Origin: an uncultured Corynebacterium sp.
GTDB lineage: Bacteria > Actinomycetota > Actinomycetes > Mycobacteriales > Mycobacteriaceae
DNA length: 14,214 nt
Direction of reading: 5' to 3'
NCBI RefSeq assembly: GCF_946221105.1
Contig: NZ_CAMICL010000049.1
Coordinates: forward strand, 1 to 14,214
Below the pieces are notes generated by a model, which had not been told where the DNA came from, ran no database searches, and saw only the letters and a list, made by a program, of their open reading frames with translations. The translations under genes and the position numbers were made by a program. Below, one piece after another: positions 1-5,050 of this stretch; the stretch's first letter is position 1, and each line of letters opens with the position of its first letter.

Positions 1-17
1 TCTCGCTGACTCGATAT

Positions 18-46
18 AAGTTACACACACCCCACACACAACACAA
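18..46 (-). promoter_or_regulatory. Possible promoter reading off the left edge
   Basis: On the minus strand TTGTGT (46-41) is followed after 17 bp by TAACTT (23-18), a fair -35/-10 pair lying just beyond murA and pointing out of the window. In mycobacteria an rRNA operon follows murA, so this could drive such an operon here, but the target lies outside the sequence. The stretch is a CA-rich low-complexity tract, so the match may be fortuitous. Confidence 0.27.
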
Positions 47-68
47 ACCCGCAGCACAAGACGGGTTT
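45..68 (-). terminator. Putative murA terminator hairpin
   Basis: Perfect 7-bp arms (AAACCCG at 45-51, CGGGTTT at 62-68) enclose a 10-base loop. The upstream arm touches the murA stop codon on the minus strand. The bases that follow on that strand are T/G-rich rather than a clean T-run, so termination is plausible but not strong. Confidence 0.45.
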
Positions 69-1327
69 TATGCGCGTTCTACATGTGCACCAAGCGCATT
101 TAGCTGCTCGACGAATGCCGGGTAGCCGCGGTCGATGTGGTGCACCTCGTGCACAGTGGTCACGCCGTCAGCGACCAGGCCGGCGAGTACGAGGCCGGCA
201 CCGGCGCGGATGTCGGAGGACCACACGTCGGTGGAAGACAGGTTGTCCACGCCGCGCAGCATGACGTGGTGGCCGTCCACGTTGGCGTCGGCGCCCAGGC
301 GCAGCATCTCGTCCACAAACCGGAACCGCGCCTCGAAGACGTTCTCGGTGATCACGGATACGCCGTCAGCAATCGTTGCAAGCGCAATGGCCATGGGCTG
401 CAGGTCTGTGGGGAAACCGGGGTACGGCAAGGTCTGGTAGTCCACAGCGCGGGGACGCTGGTCCATGCGCACGCGGAACCCGTTGTCGTAGGTTTCCACG
501 TCGGCGCCCGCGAGCTTCAGCTTCGAAAGAGCCAGGTGCAGATGACCGGGGGCGGCGCCGGTGACGGTGATGTCGCCCTGCGTCATCGCCGCCGCGTATG
601 CCCAGGTGCCGGCGACGATGCGGTCGCCGACCACCGTGTGCTCCGTCGGCGAGAGCGAATCCACGCCGTCGACGGTGATGGTGGAGGTGCCGGCGCCGTC
701 GATGCGCGCGCCCATGGAGTTGAGCATGGCGCACAGGTCCACGATCTCCGGCTCGCGCGCGGCGTTGTCCAGCACGGTGCGGCCGTCCGCAAGCACCGCC
801 GCAGTGATGATGTTCTCCGTCGCACCCACGGACGGGAAGTCCAGCTTGATGGAGGCGCCGGTGAGCTTCTCTGCGCGCGCCACCACCGCGCCGTGCTCGA
901 TGTGGGTGGTCGCGCCCAACTTCTCCAGGCCGGACTGGTGCATGTCCAGCGGGCGCGACCCGATGGCGTCGCCGCCCGGGAGCGCCACGTACGCCTCGGT
1001 GCAACGGGCCACCAACGGCCCGAGCACTGCAACGGACGCGCGGAACTGGCGCACCGCGTCAAAGTCCGCGTGCGGGGACACCTCGGCCGGGGTGTGGATG
1101 CGCACCACATCGCCTTCGATGTCCACCTCGCAGCCCAGCCCGACCAGGACGTCGCGCATCAGCGGAACGTCCAGGATCCGGGGGCAGTTGCGCAGCGTGG
1201 TGGTGCCTTCGGCTAGAAGCGCCGCGGCCATCAGTTTGAGCACGCTGTTCTTGGCGCCGTCGACGCGAACTTCGCCCGCAAGCCGGGCGCCGCCTGAAAC
1301 CAAAAACCGTTCTTTCACGTCCGCCAC
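68..1327 (-). CDS. murA: UDP-N-acetylglucosamine 1-carboxyvinyltransferase (MurA)
   Basis: First committed step of peptidoglycan synthesis in the cytoplasm: transfer of enolpyruvate from PEP to UDP-GlcNAc. The 419-residue protein has the usual family length and the two-fold EPSP-synthase-like fold. Landmarks seen are DGAKNS (K26, N27; E. coli K22/N23), the mobile catalytic loop LPGGDAIGSRPLD, and FPTDLQ with D308 (E. coli D305). The loop residue that is Cys115 in E. coli is Asp here (D120), as in Mycobacterium tuberculosis, which in that family confers fosfomycin insensitivity. The start is GTG at 1327, with no clear ribosome binding site. GTG at 1318 would shorten the protein by three residues. 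The gene lies 35 bp downstream of ramA on the same strand, so it may be partly co-transcribed. Confidence 0.96.
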   Translation of the reverse strand: MADVKERFLVSGGARLAGEVRVDGAKNSVLKLMAAALLAEGTTTLRNCPRILDVPLMRDVLVGLGCEVDIEGDVVRIHTPAEVSPHADFDAVRQFRASVAVLGPLVARCTEAYVALPGGDAIGSRPLDMHQSGLEKLGATTHIEHGAVVARAEKLTGASIKLDFPSVGATENIITAAVLADGRTVLDNAAREPEIVDLCAMLNSMGARIDGAGTSTITVDGVDSLSPTEHTVVGDRIVAGTWAYAAAMTQGDITVTGAAPGHLHLALSKLKLAGADVETYDNGFRVRMDQRPRAVDYQTLPYPGFPTDLQPMAIALATIADGVSVITENVFEARFRFVDEMLRLGADANVDGHHVMLRGVDNLSSTDVWSSDIRAGAGLVLAGLVADGVTTVHEVHHIDRGYPAFVEQLNALGAHVERA

Positions 1328-1345
1328 AGTACAGAACCGGAGGGA

Positions 1346-1376
1346 CGTCGATAAGCAATTGCCTACGGCAACGCGC
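1346..1376. repeat. Short dispersed repeat, copy 1 (murA upstream)
   Basis: The minus strand reads GCAATTGCTTATCGACG (1362-1346), ending 18 bp before the murA start. The plus strand at 12966-12982, upstream of dusB, differs from it by one base. Both are preceded by a GCGCGT and a GTA in similar positions. The copy overlaps the ramA stop codon and contains a small inverted repeat (TTGCC-TAC-GGCAA region, 1359-1371). Function unknown; a shared regulatory site or chance are both possible. Confidence 0.35.
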
Positions 1377-2211
1377 CGATGCGGCGAGCGGCGTTAACCG
1401 CCTCATACCTGGTGTGAGCACCAAGTTTGCGCATCACGCTGCGCAGGTAGGACTTCACGGTCTCGGCGCCGATGCCCATCTCCGCGGCGGCCTCGACGTT
1501 GGTGTGGCCGAGCGCCACGCACGCGAGGACGTCGAGCTCGCGGGCCGACAGCTTGGTGGTCTGCTTCACGGCCACCGGGGAGACCAGCTGCTCGCAGAGC
1601 TGCTCGAGCTCTTTGCGCAGCTTCTCGTCCTCCACCCGGTTGGTCAGCATGCGCAGCTTGGAGTGGGTGGCGCGCACCTGCTCCCATTCCGCGCCGTTCA
1701 TCGCGCGGCCGGTCTTCGCGCCCGCACGGTCGCCGCCGTCGGAAGAGCGCAGCGCGGCGTTGACCGCAAGCTCCTGCTCGAGGGTGCGCGCGGTCATGGC
1801 GACTTCTTCAATGACCTTGTCTCCCAGGCGCACCGGCGAGTGCACACCGACGTACAACACGCCCCGGATCTCGCGCTGCACGATTACCGGCACGGCCACG
1901 ACGGAGTGAAGGCCCTCGTCCTGAATCTGCTGATCGTACTCGTGGGAAATCACGGAAGCGCGCGTGTAATCGGCGATACCCACAGCGCGGCGAGTGGACA
2001 CGACACGTCCGCCGACGCCAGCGCCCTCTGCGATGCTGAGGTTCTGCAGGGCCGGGGTGCGCAGGCCGATCCACTGGGTGATTTGGATCCGGTTGTCCGA
2101 CAGGAGGGTGCCGTACATGGCCACTGGAATGCCGGTTGCAGTCTTCAGCGCGGTCAGTGCCGCACGGATCGCGTCATCGTCGTCCTTGATGCGCTGCGCA
2201 TCCATCGTCAT
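1363..2211 (-). CDS. ramA: LuxR-type regulator of acetate metabolism, RamA
   Basis: Cytoplasmic transcription factor. In C. glutamicum RamA activates acetate and other carbon genes and represses itself. Residues about 20-165 form a GAF-like sensory region (GVGGRVVSTRRAVGIADY, GLHSVVAVPVIV, RGVLYVGVH). Residues about 221-277 form a LuxR-type helix-turn-helix (LSARELDVLACVALGHTNVE, AETVKSYLRSVMRKLGA). I chose ATG at 2211: GGAAGG lies 8 bp upstream and it gives 282 residues, the length I recall for C. glutamicum RamA. ATG at 2205 (MDAQR) is the alternative. The frame stays open to 2283, but that extra stretch is upstream leader sequence. The gene is divergent from cysK, and murA follows on the same strand. 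The spacer with cysK carries G/C-tract motifs that fit autoregulation. Confidence 0.93.
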   Translation of the reverse strand: MTMDAQRIKDDDDAIRAALTALKTATGIPVAMYGTLLSDNRIQITQWIGLRTPALQNLSIAEGAGVGGRVVSTRRAVGIADYTRASVISHEYDQQIQDEGLHSVVAVPVIVQREIRGVLYVGVHSPVRLGDKVIEEVAMTARTLEQELAVNAALRSSDGGDRAGAKTGRAMNGAEWEQVRATHSKLRMLTNRVEDEKLRKELEQLCEQLVSPVAVKQTTKLSARELDVLACVALGHTNVEAAAEMGIGAETVKSYLRSVMRKLGAHTRYEAVNAARRIGALP

Positions 2212-2288
2212 ACGTGTCGCCTTCCACCTTTTTGGGGACACCCGTTTGGGGCACACCCGAATCCGAACAGGACTCAAGAACAAAAGTG

Positions 2289-2317
2289 ATCATATCGCGC
2301 GAACGGGGGTAGCCAAA
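2289..2317 (-). promoter_or_regulatory. Candidate ramA promoter
   Basis: TATGAT (2294-2289) is a strong -10 match. A weak -35, TTTGGC (2317-2312), lies 17 bp upstream. Transcription would begin near 2282, giving a leader of about 70 bases before ATG 2211. The -35 sits inside the spacer of the inverted repeat at 2300-2331, a natural geometry for repression. Confidence 0.5.
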
Positions 2318-2331
2318 TTCAGCCCCGTTCG
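2300..2331. promoter_or_regulatory. Inverted repeat, possible RamA autoregulatory operator
   Basis: Perfect 9-bp arms (CGAACGGGG at 2300-2308, CCCCGTTCG at 2323-2331) are separated by 14 bp. They contain the G4-5/C4 tracts typical of published RamA motifs (G4-6T/C or AC4-5). They overlap the predicted -35/-10 spacer of ramA. More tracts, GGGG at 2232-2235 and 2246-2249, lie closer to the gene. RamA is known to repress its own gene in C. glutamicum; that it binds here is inference. Confidence 0.42.
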
Positions 2332-2407
2332 GATACTGCCCCAACGACACACGAACAAACGCGCAATTTCCACCGAAAGCCACATCTGGACTACACGGTT
2401 CACACTC

Positions 2408-2425
2408 GACAAACCACCTTGTCTA
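2408..2425. promoter_or_regulatory. Inverted repeat upstream of cysK, possible McbR-like site
   Basis: GACAA (2408-2412) and TTGTC (2419-2423) form a perfect inverted repeat with a 6-bp gap, just upstream of the cysK -10. The right half extends to GTCTA (2421-2425), which equals one half of the McbR consensus TAGAC-N6-GTCTA; the matching left half fits 3 of 5 bases. McbR represses sulfur-assimilation genes including cysK in C. glutamicum. The assignment is tentative. Confidence 0.35.
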
Positions 2426-2435
2426 TTTTGGCGTG

Positions 2436-2441
2436 TATGCT
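2436..2441 (+). promoter_or_regulatory. Candidate cysK -10 box
   Basis: TATGCT fits the corynebacterial -10 pattern and would start transcription near 2448, about 43 bases before the cysK ATG. No good -35 is seen at 17-18 bp, which is common in this genus and fits dependence on a regulator. Confidence 0.4.
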
Positions 2442-2490
2442 GTCCCGTGGACGAACAACGAACCACGAAAACCCCAGGAGGGGATCACTA

Positions 2491-3432
2491 ATGGCGAAGA
2501 TCGCAAGCAATGTCCTGGACCTCATCGGCGGCACCCCGCTGGTAGAGCTGACCGACATCACCGAGGCCAACGGCTCCAAGGCCCGCGTGCTGGCCAAGCT
2601 GGAGTTCTACAACCCGGCCAACTCCGTCAAGGACCGCATCGGCAAGGCCATCATCGAGGCCGCCGAGGCATCCGGCGAGCTGAAGCCGGGCGGCACCATC
2701 GTCGAGGCCACCTCCGGCAACACCGGCATCGCCCTCGCGCTCGCGGGCGCGGCGAAGGGCTACAAGGTCATCCTGACCATGCCGGAGACCATGTCCACCG
2801 AGCGCCGCGTGCTGCTGCGCGCCTACGGCGCAGAGATCGTGCTCACCCCGGGCGCTGCCGGCATGAAGGGTGCCGTGGAGAAGGCCAACGAGCTGGTAGA
2901 GCAGAACGAGGGCGCCATCCTGGCCCGCCAGTTTGAGAACGAGGCCAACCCGAAGATCCACTACGCCACCACCGGCCCGGAGATCTGGGAGGACACCGAC
3001 GGCGAGGTGGACATCCTCGTCGCGGGCGTGGGCACCGGCGGCACCATCTCGGGCGCCGGCAAGTACCTCAAGGAGCAGAAGTCTGACGTCAAGGCCGTGG
3101 CCGTCGAGCCGGCCGCGTCCCCGCTGCTGTCCAAGGGCGAGGCTGGCCCGCACAAGATCCAGGGCCTGGGCGCCAATTTCATCCCGGGCACCCTGGACCG
3201 CAACGTCGTGGACGAGATCATCGCGGTGACCAACGAGGACGCCGTGTCCACCTCCCGCGAGCTCGCGGTCAAGGACGCCATCCTCGGCGGCATTTCCGCT
3301 GGTGCGAACGTCAAGGCGGCGCTGGAGCTGGCTGCGCGCGAGGAGAACGCGGGCAAGACCATCGTGGTCATCATCCCGGACTTCGGCGAGCGCTACGTCT
3401 CCACCGTCCTGTACGAGGACATCCGCGACTAA
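2491..3432 (+). CDS. cysK: O-acetylserine sulfhydrylase (cysteine synthase A)
   Basis: PLP enzyme making cysteine from O-acetylserine and sulfide in the cytoplasm. The protein has 313 residues, normal for CysK. The PLP lysine is K47 in NPANSVKDR, the substrate-binding loop is TSGNTG (74-79), and the PLP-phosphate loop is GTGGTISG (181-188). The start is ATG 2491, preceded by AGGAGGGG (2476-2483) with 7 bp spacing; the frame is open further upstream but lacks homology there. cysE, which supplies O-acetylserine, follows 341 bp downstream on the same strand, but a large hairpin and a separate promoter between them suggest independent transcription. Likely controlled by sulfur regulators of the McbR/CysR type. 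Confidence 0.97.
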   Translation: MAKIASNVLDLIGGTPLVELTDITEANGSKARVLAKLEFYNPANSVKDRIGKAIIEAAEASGELKPGGTIVEATSGNTGIALALAGAAKGYKVILTMPETMSTERRVLLRAYGAEIVLTPGAAGMKGAVEKANELVEQNEGAILARQFENEANPKIHYATTGPEIWEDTDGEVDILVAGVGTGGTISGAGKYLKEQKSDVKAVAVEPAASPLLSKGEAGPHKIQGLGANFIPGTLDRNVVDEIIAVTNEDAVSTSRELAVKDAILGGISAGANVKAALELAAREENAGKTIVVIIPDFGERYVSTVLYEDIRD

Positions 3433-3515
3433 GCACTTTTTGCTTGGCGACGAGCTGTCGCCCCTCCCCCGGCGCCGACCTGTTCGGCCCGGGGCTGGCG
3501 TGCCCGAAACCCGCC

Positions 3516-3581
3516 AACCGGCTACCTACAACCGGCTACCCGTCGAAAACTCGGCTGGTAGCCGGTTGTAGGTAGCCGGTT
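3516..3581 (+). terminator. Very long perfect hairpin after cysK
   Basis: Two perfect 25-bp arms (3516-3540 and 3557-3581) enclose a 16-base loop, followed on the plus strand by TTTCTTC. Each arm contains AACCGGCTACC (or its complement) twice with a period of 14 bp. The position 84 bp after the cysK stop suggests a transcription terminator, but the stem is far longer than the other terminators in this window. Confidence 0.65.
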
Positions 3582-3586
3582 TCTTC

Positions 3587-3674
3587 GTGCGAACGGCACA
3601 TGGTGAAAGGCAGATGGTGAAAGTCCGGATTTCAGGCACGGATTCACCACTTGAAATTCACCATGTGCGAACGG
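3587..3674. repeat. Nested inverted repeat flanked by 10-bp direct repeats
   Basis: CACATGGTGAA (3597-3607) pairs perfectly with TTCACCATGTG (3657-3667). Inside it GGTGAA (3616-3621) pairs with TTCACC (3643-3648), and the unpaired 8-bp linkers on both sides are equal in length. The structure is bracketed by GTGCGAACGG at 3587-3596 and 3665-3674. It lies between the cysK hairpin and the cysE promoter. It could be a small non-autonomous element with target duplication, a second terminator, or a structured RNA; no coding content is visible. Confidence 0.5.
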
Positions 3675-3760
3675 ACCGGTTCTGACGGGCTGGGCAAGAC
3701 TAATCGGACCACCCATGACGCCCAGGGAATTTTTATCCCCACAGAAAATGAACCGCTTGG

Positions 3761-3766
3761 TACACT
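3761..3766 (+). promoter_or_regulatory. cysE -10 box, leaderless transcript
   Basis: TACACT is followed by 7 bases and then the cysE ATG at 3774, so transcription would begin at or next to the start codon. No Shine-Dalgarno sequence precedes the ATG, in keeping with a leaderless mRNA. No convincing -35 is seen. Confidence 0.6.
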
Positions 3767-3773
3767 GCGCTCC

Positions 3774-4373
3774 ATGCTTTCCCTGGCCGCAAAGGTAGTT
3801 TCTGCTGTCCGCGAAGACCTGGCAAACGCACGCGATCACGACCCCGCCGCACGCGGCGACGTTGAAAACGCTGTGGTGTACTCGGGTCTGCACGCCATCT
3901 GGGTGCACCGCATCTGCCACGCCATGTGGGAGCGGGACTGGAAGGGCCCGGCGCGCATCCTGGCGCAGCTGAACCGGTTCTTCACCGGTATTGAGATCCA
4001 CCCCGGAGCGACGATCGGCCGCAGGTTCTTCATCGACCACGGCATGGGCATCGTCATCGGCGAGACCGCGGAGATCGGCGACGGCGTGATGCTCTACCAC
4101 GGCGTCACCCTGGGCGGGCAGGTGCTCACGCAGACGAAGCGCCACCCCACCATCGGCGACAACGTCACCATCGGCGCCGGCGCGAAAGTGCTGGGCCCGG
4201 TGACCATCGGCGCTGGCTCCGCCGTCGGCGCGAACGCCGTGGTGACCAAGGACGTGCCGGAAAACTCCATCGCTGTCGGCATTCCGGCGAAGGTCCGTCC
4301 GCGTAAGAGGGACGAGTGCATAAAGCTGGTGGACCCGGACAGCTACGTCGATCCGGGCAGCTACATCATCTAG
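3774..4373 (+). CDS. cysE: Serine O-acetyltransferase
   Basis: Makes O-acetylserine from serine and acetyl-CoA, the substrate of the neighbouring CysK. The 199-residue protein is the short form, lacking most of the long N-terminal helical domain of the E. coli enzyme. A left-handed beta-helix of hexapeptide repeats starts near IHPGATIGRR (75-84). Expected catalytic histidines are H89 (IDHGMGIVIGETA) and H124 (TKRHPTIGDN). The last residue is isoleucine (SYII), the feature through which CysE tails dock in the CysK active site, so a cysteine synthase complex is likely. I start at ATG 3774 (MLSLAAKVV) because the -10 box sits 7 bp before it; the open frame to 3651 runs through the repeat and promoter. 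The stop codon directly abuts the stop of the convergent acetyltransferase gene. Confidence 0.95.
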   Translation: MLSLAAKVVSAVREDLANARDHDPAARGDVENAVVYSGLHAIWVHRICHAMWERDWKGPARILAQLNRFFTGIEIHPGATIGRRFFIDHGMGIVIGETAEIGDGVMLYHGVTLGGQVLTQTKRHPTIGDNVTIGAGAKVLGPVTIGAGSAVGANAVVTKDVPENSIAVGIPAKVRPRKRDECIKLVDPDSYVDPGSYII

Positions 4374-4664
4374 TTAGGCGAGCAGGTCCCGGTACTGCGG
4401 GTTCTGCTCGATGTAGCGCTCCACCGCGGGGCAGGACGGGGTGACCTGCATGTCGTCGGCGCGGGCGTCGTCGAGCGCCGCCTGGATCAGCGGCTTGGAC
4501 AGGCCCTGGCCGCGGAACTTCGGGTCCACCACGGTGTGCGGCAGGTCGCGCACGCCGTTCGCGTCGGCGTAGGTGGCAAAGCCGGCGACTTCTTCGCCGA
4601 CGAGGATTTCGTACTGGCCTTCCGTTTCGTTCTTGCGCACGGATACTTCCGGGTTCTCAGACAT
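4374..4664 (-). CDS. Small GNAT-fold N-acetyltransferase (YjdJ/COG2388-like)
   Basis: A 96-residue protein resembling the compact single-domain Gcn5-related acetyltransferases. The order is: a beta hairpin region (YEILVGEEVAGFATY), the acetyl-CoA-binding segment HTVVDPKFRGQGLSKPLIQA (about residues 47-66), and a terminal VTPSCPAVERYIEQNPQY motif typical of this family. The substrate is unknown. The start ATG 4664 lies 7 bp after a TATAGT -10 box and has no ribosome binding site, so the mRNA is probably leaderless. The frame is open upstream to 4781, but that part is tRNA-Phe read as protein. It converges on cysE with no intergenic base. Confidence 0.85.
   Translation of the reverse strand: MSENPEVSVRKNETEGQYEILVGEEVAGFATYADANGVRDLPHTVVDPKFRGQGLSKPLIQAALDDARADDMQVTPSCPAVERYIEQNPQYRDLLA
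4379..4410 (+). terminator. Hairpin just after cysE, inside the convergent gene
   Basis: CGAGCAG (4379-4385) pairs with CTGCTCG (4404-4410), and inside it CCCG (4388-4391) pairs with CGGG (4398-4401). It begins 5 bases after the cysE stop and lies wholly within the last codons of the acetyltransferase gene. There is no T-run, so it is a termination or RNA 3'-end candidate only. Confidence 0.4.
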
Positions 4665-4671
4665 GCGGCCG

Positions 4672-4677
4672 ACTATA
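4672..4677 (-). promoter_or_regulatory. -10 box of the GNAT gene, leaderless
   Basis: TATAGT on the minus strand is followed by 7 bases and the ATG at 4664, the same geometry as cysE. It lies directly downstream of the tRNA-Phe terminator hairpin. Confidence 0.6.
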
Positions 4678-4683
4678 TATGCG

Positions 4684-4715
4684 AAACCCCTTCCGCGTCG
4701 CTGCGGAAGGGGTTT
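4684..4715 (-). terminator. Terminator of the tRNA-Asp/tRNA-Phe unit
   Basis: Perfect 13-bp arms (AAACCCCTTCCGC at 4684-4696, GCGGAAGGGGTTT at 4703-4715) enclose a 6-base loop, 8 bases after the tRNA-Phe 3' end on the minus strand. The U-tract is short. The hairpin is nearly symmetrical and could work in both directions. Confidence 0.75.
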
Positions 4716-4723
4716 TCGGAGTG

Positions 4724-4796
4724 TGGCCAGAGCCAGGATCGAACTGGCGACCCCACACTTTTCAGGCGTGTGCTCTACCAACTGAGCTATCTGGCC
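4724..4796 (-). tRNA. tRNA-Phe (GAA)
   Basis: 73-nt cloverleaf on the minus strand: acceptor GGCCAGA pairs with TCTGGCC plus discriminator A, the D arm is GCTCAGTTGGTAGAGC, the anticodon loop CTGAAAA carries GAA, and the T loop is TTCGATC. The 3' CCA is not encoded. It lies 28 bp after tRNA-Asp and is probably co-transcribed with it. Confidence 0.95.
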
Positions 4797-4824
4797 GGAA
4801 CTACTCGTTTGCCAAGCAATTCAG

Positions 4825-4898
4825 CGACCCTGACGGGACTTGAACCCGCGACCTCCGCCGTGACAGGGCGGCGCGCTAACCAACTGCGCCACAGGGCC
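4825..4898 (-). tRNA. tRNA-Asp (GTC), copy 1
   Basis: 74-nt cloverleaf on the minus strand: acceptor GGCCCTG pairs with CAGGGTC plus discriminator G, the anticodon loop CTGTCAC carries GTC, and the T arm GCGGG-TTCAAGT-CCCGT is complete. CCA is not encoded. It is identical base for base to the second tRNA-Asp at 9531-9604, and the identity ends within two bases of the gene boundaries. Confidence 0.95.
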
Positions 4899-4959
4899 AT
4901 ATTCTGTTGTTTCCGTGCCCGCTCAAGTGCGTTTCGCACTGTCGCTTGCACGAGTTGAT

Positions 4960-4986
4960 ACATTACACAGCCCCCTGACATGGCAA
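4960..4986 (-). promoter_or_regulatory. Weak candidate promoter for tRNA-Asp/tRNA-Phe
   Basis: TTGCCA (4986-4981) and TAATGT (4965-4960) on the minus strand are 15 bp apart, shorter than ideal. A leader of about 55 bases would precede tRNA-Asp, including a small hairpin AGTGCG-TTT-CGCACT at 4926-4940. The unit needs its own promoter only if the tRNA operon was split. Confidence 0.3.
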
Positions 4987-5005
4987 CAAATCGCCAGCAC
5001 AGGAG

Positions 5006-5050
5006 GCGTATCAGCCGGTTTCAGACCCGGTGCTTTTATGCCTATCGACG
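5006..5050 (-). repeat. 45-bp direct repeat, copy A (3' end of VWA gene)
   Basis: Matches 7134-7178 at 36 of 45 positions without gaps and in the same orientation. In minus-strand sense it starts with CGTCGATAGGCAT and contains the VWA gene stop codon. In another frame copy A would read VDRHKSTGSETG and then stop, closely resembling VDRHERTGSETG near the C-terminus of the UvrA-like protein. This suggests that copy A is a remnant of that gene's 3' end. Confidence 0.7.

Noticed and set aside
21..47. CA-rich tract considered as a microsatellite or CRISPR-like repeat
   Set aside because: Irregular, short, and without spaced repeat units; no CRISPR array or cas gene is present.
137..1216. 359-codon open frame opposite murA
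   Set aside because: Low-complexity translation (V, H, G, R rich) mirroring the murA codons; no start signal or homology recognised.
2212..2283. N-terminal extension of RamA
   Set aside because: No resemblance to RamA proteins, and a ribosome binding site precedes ATG 2211; the stretch is leader sequence.
3446..3462. Small hairpin GGCGAC/GTCGCC after cysK as the main terminator
   Set aside because: Only 6-bp stem without T-run; the 25-bp hairpin downstream is a far better candidate.
3669..3690. Possible third copy of the 45-bp repeat upstream of cysE (GAACGGACCGGTTCTGA)
   Set aside because: It matches only a 17-base core with one mismatch, which is within chance for this length of sequence, and the flanks do not align.
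4665..4781. N-terminal extension of the GNAT protein
   Set aside because: It reads through tRNA-Phe and its terminator; a -10 box lies just before ATG 4664.
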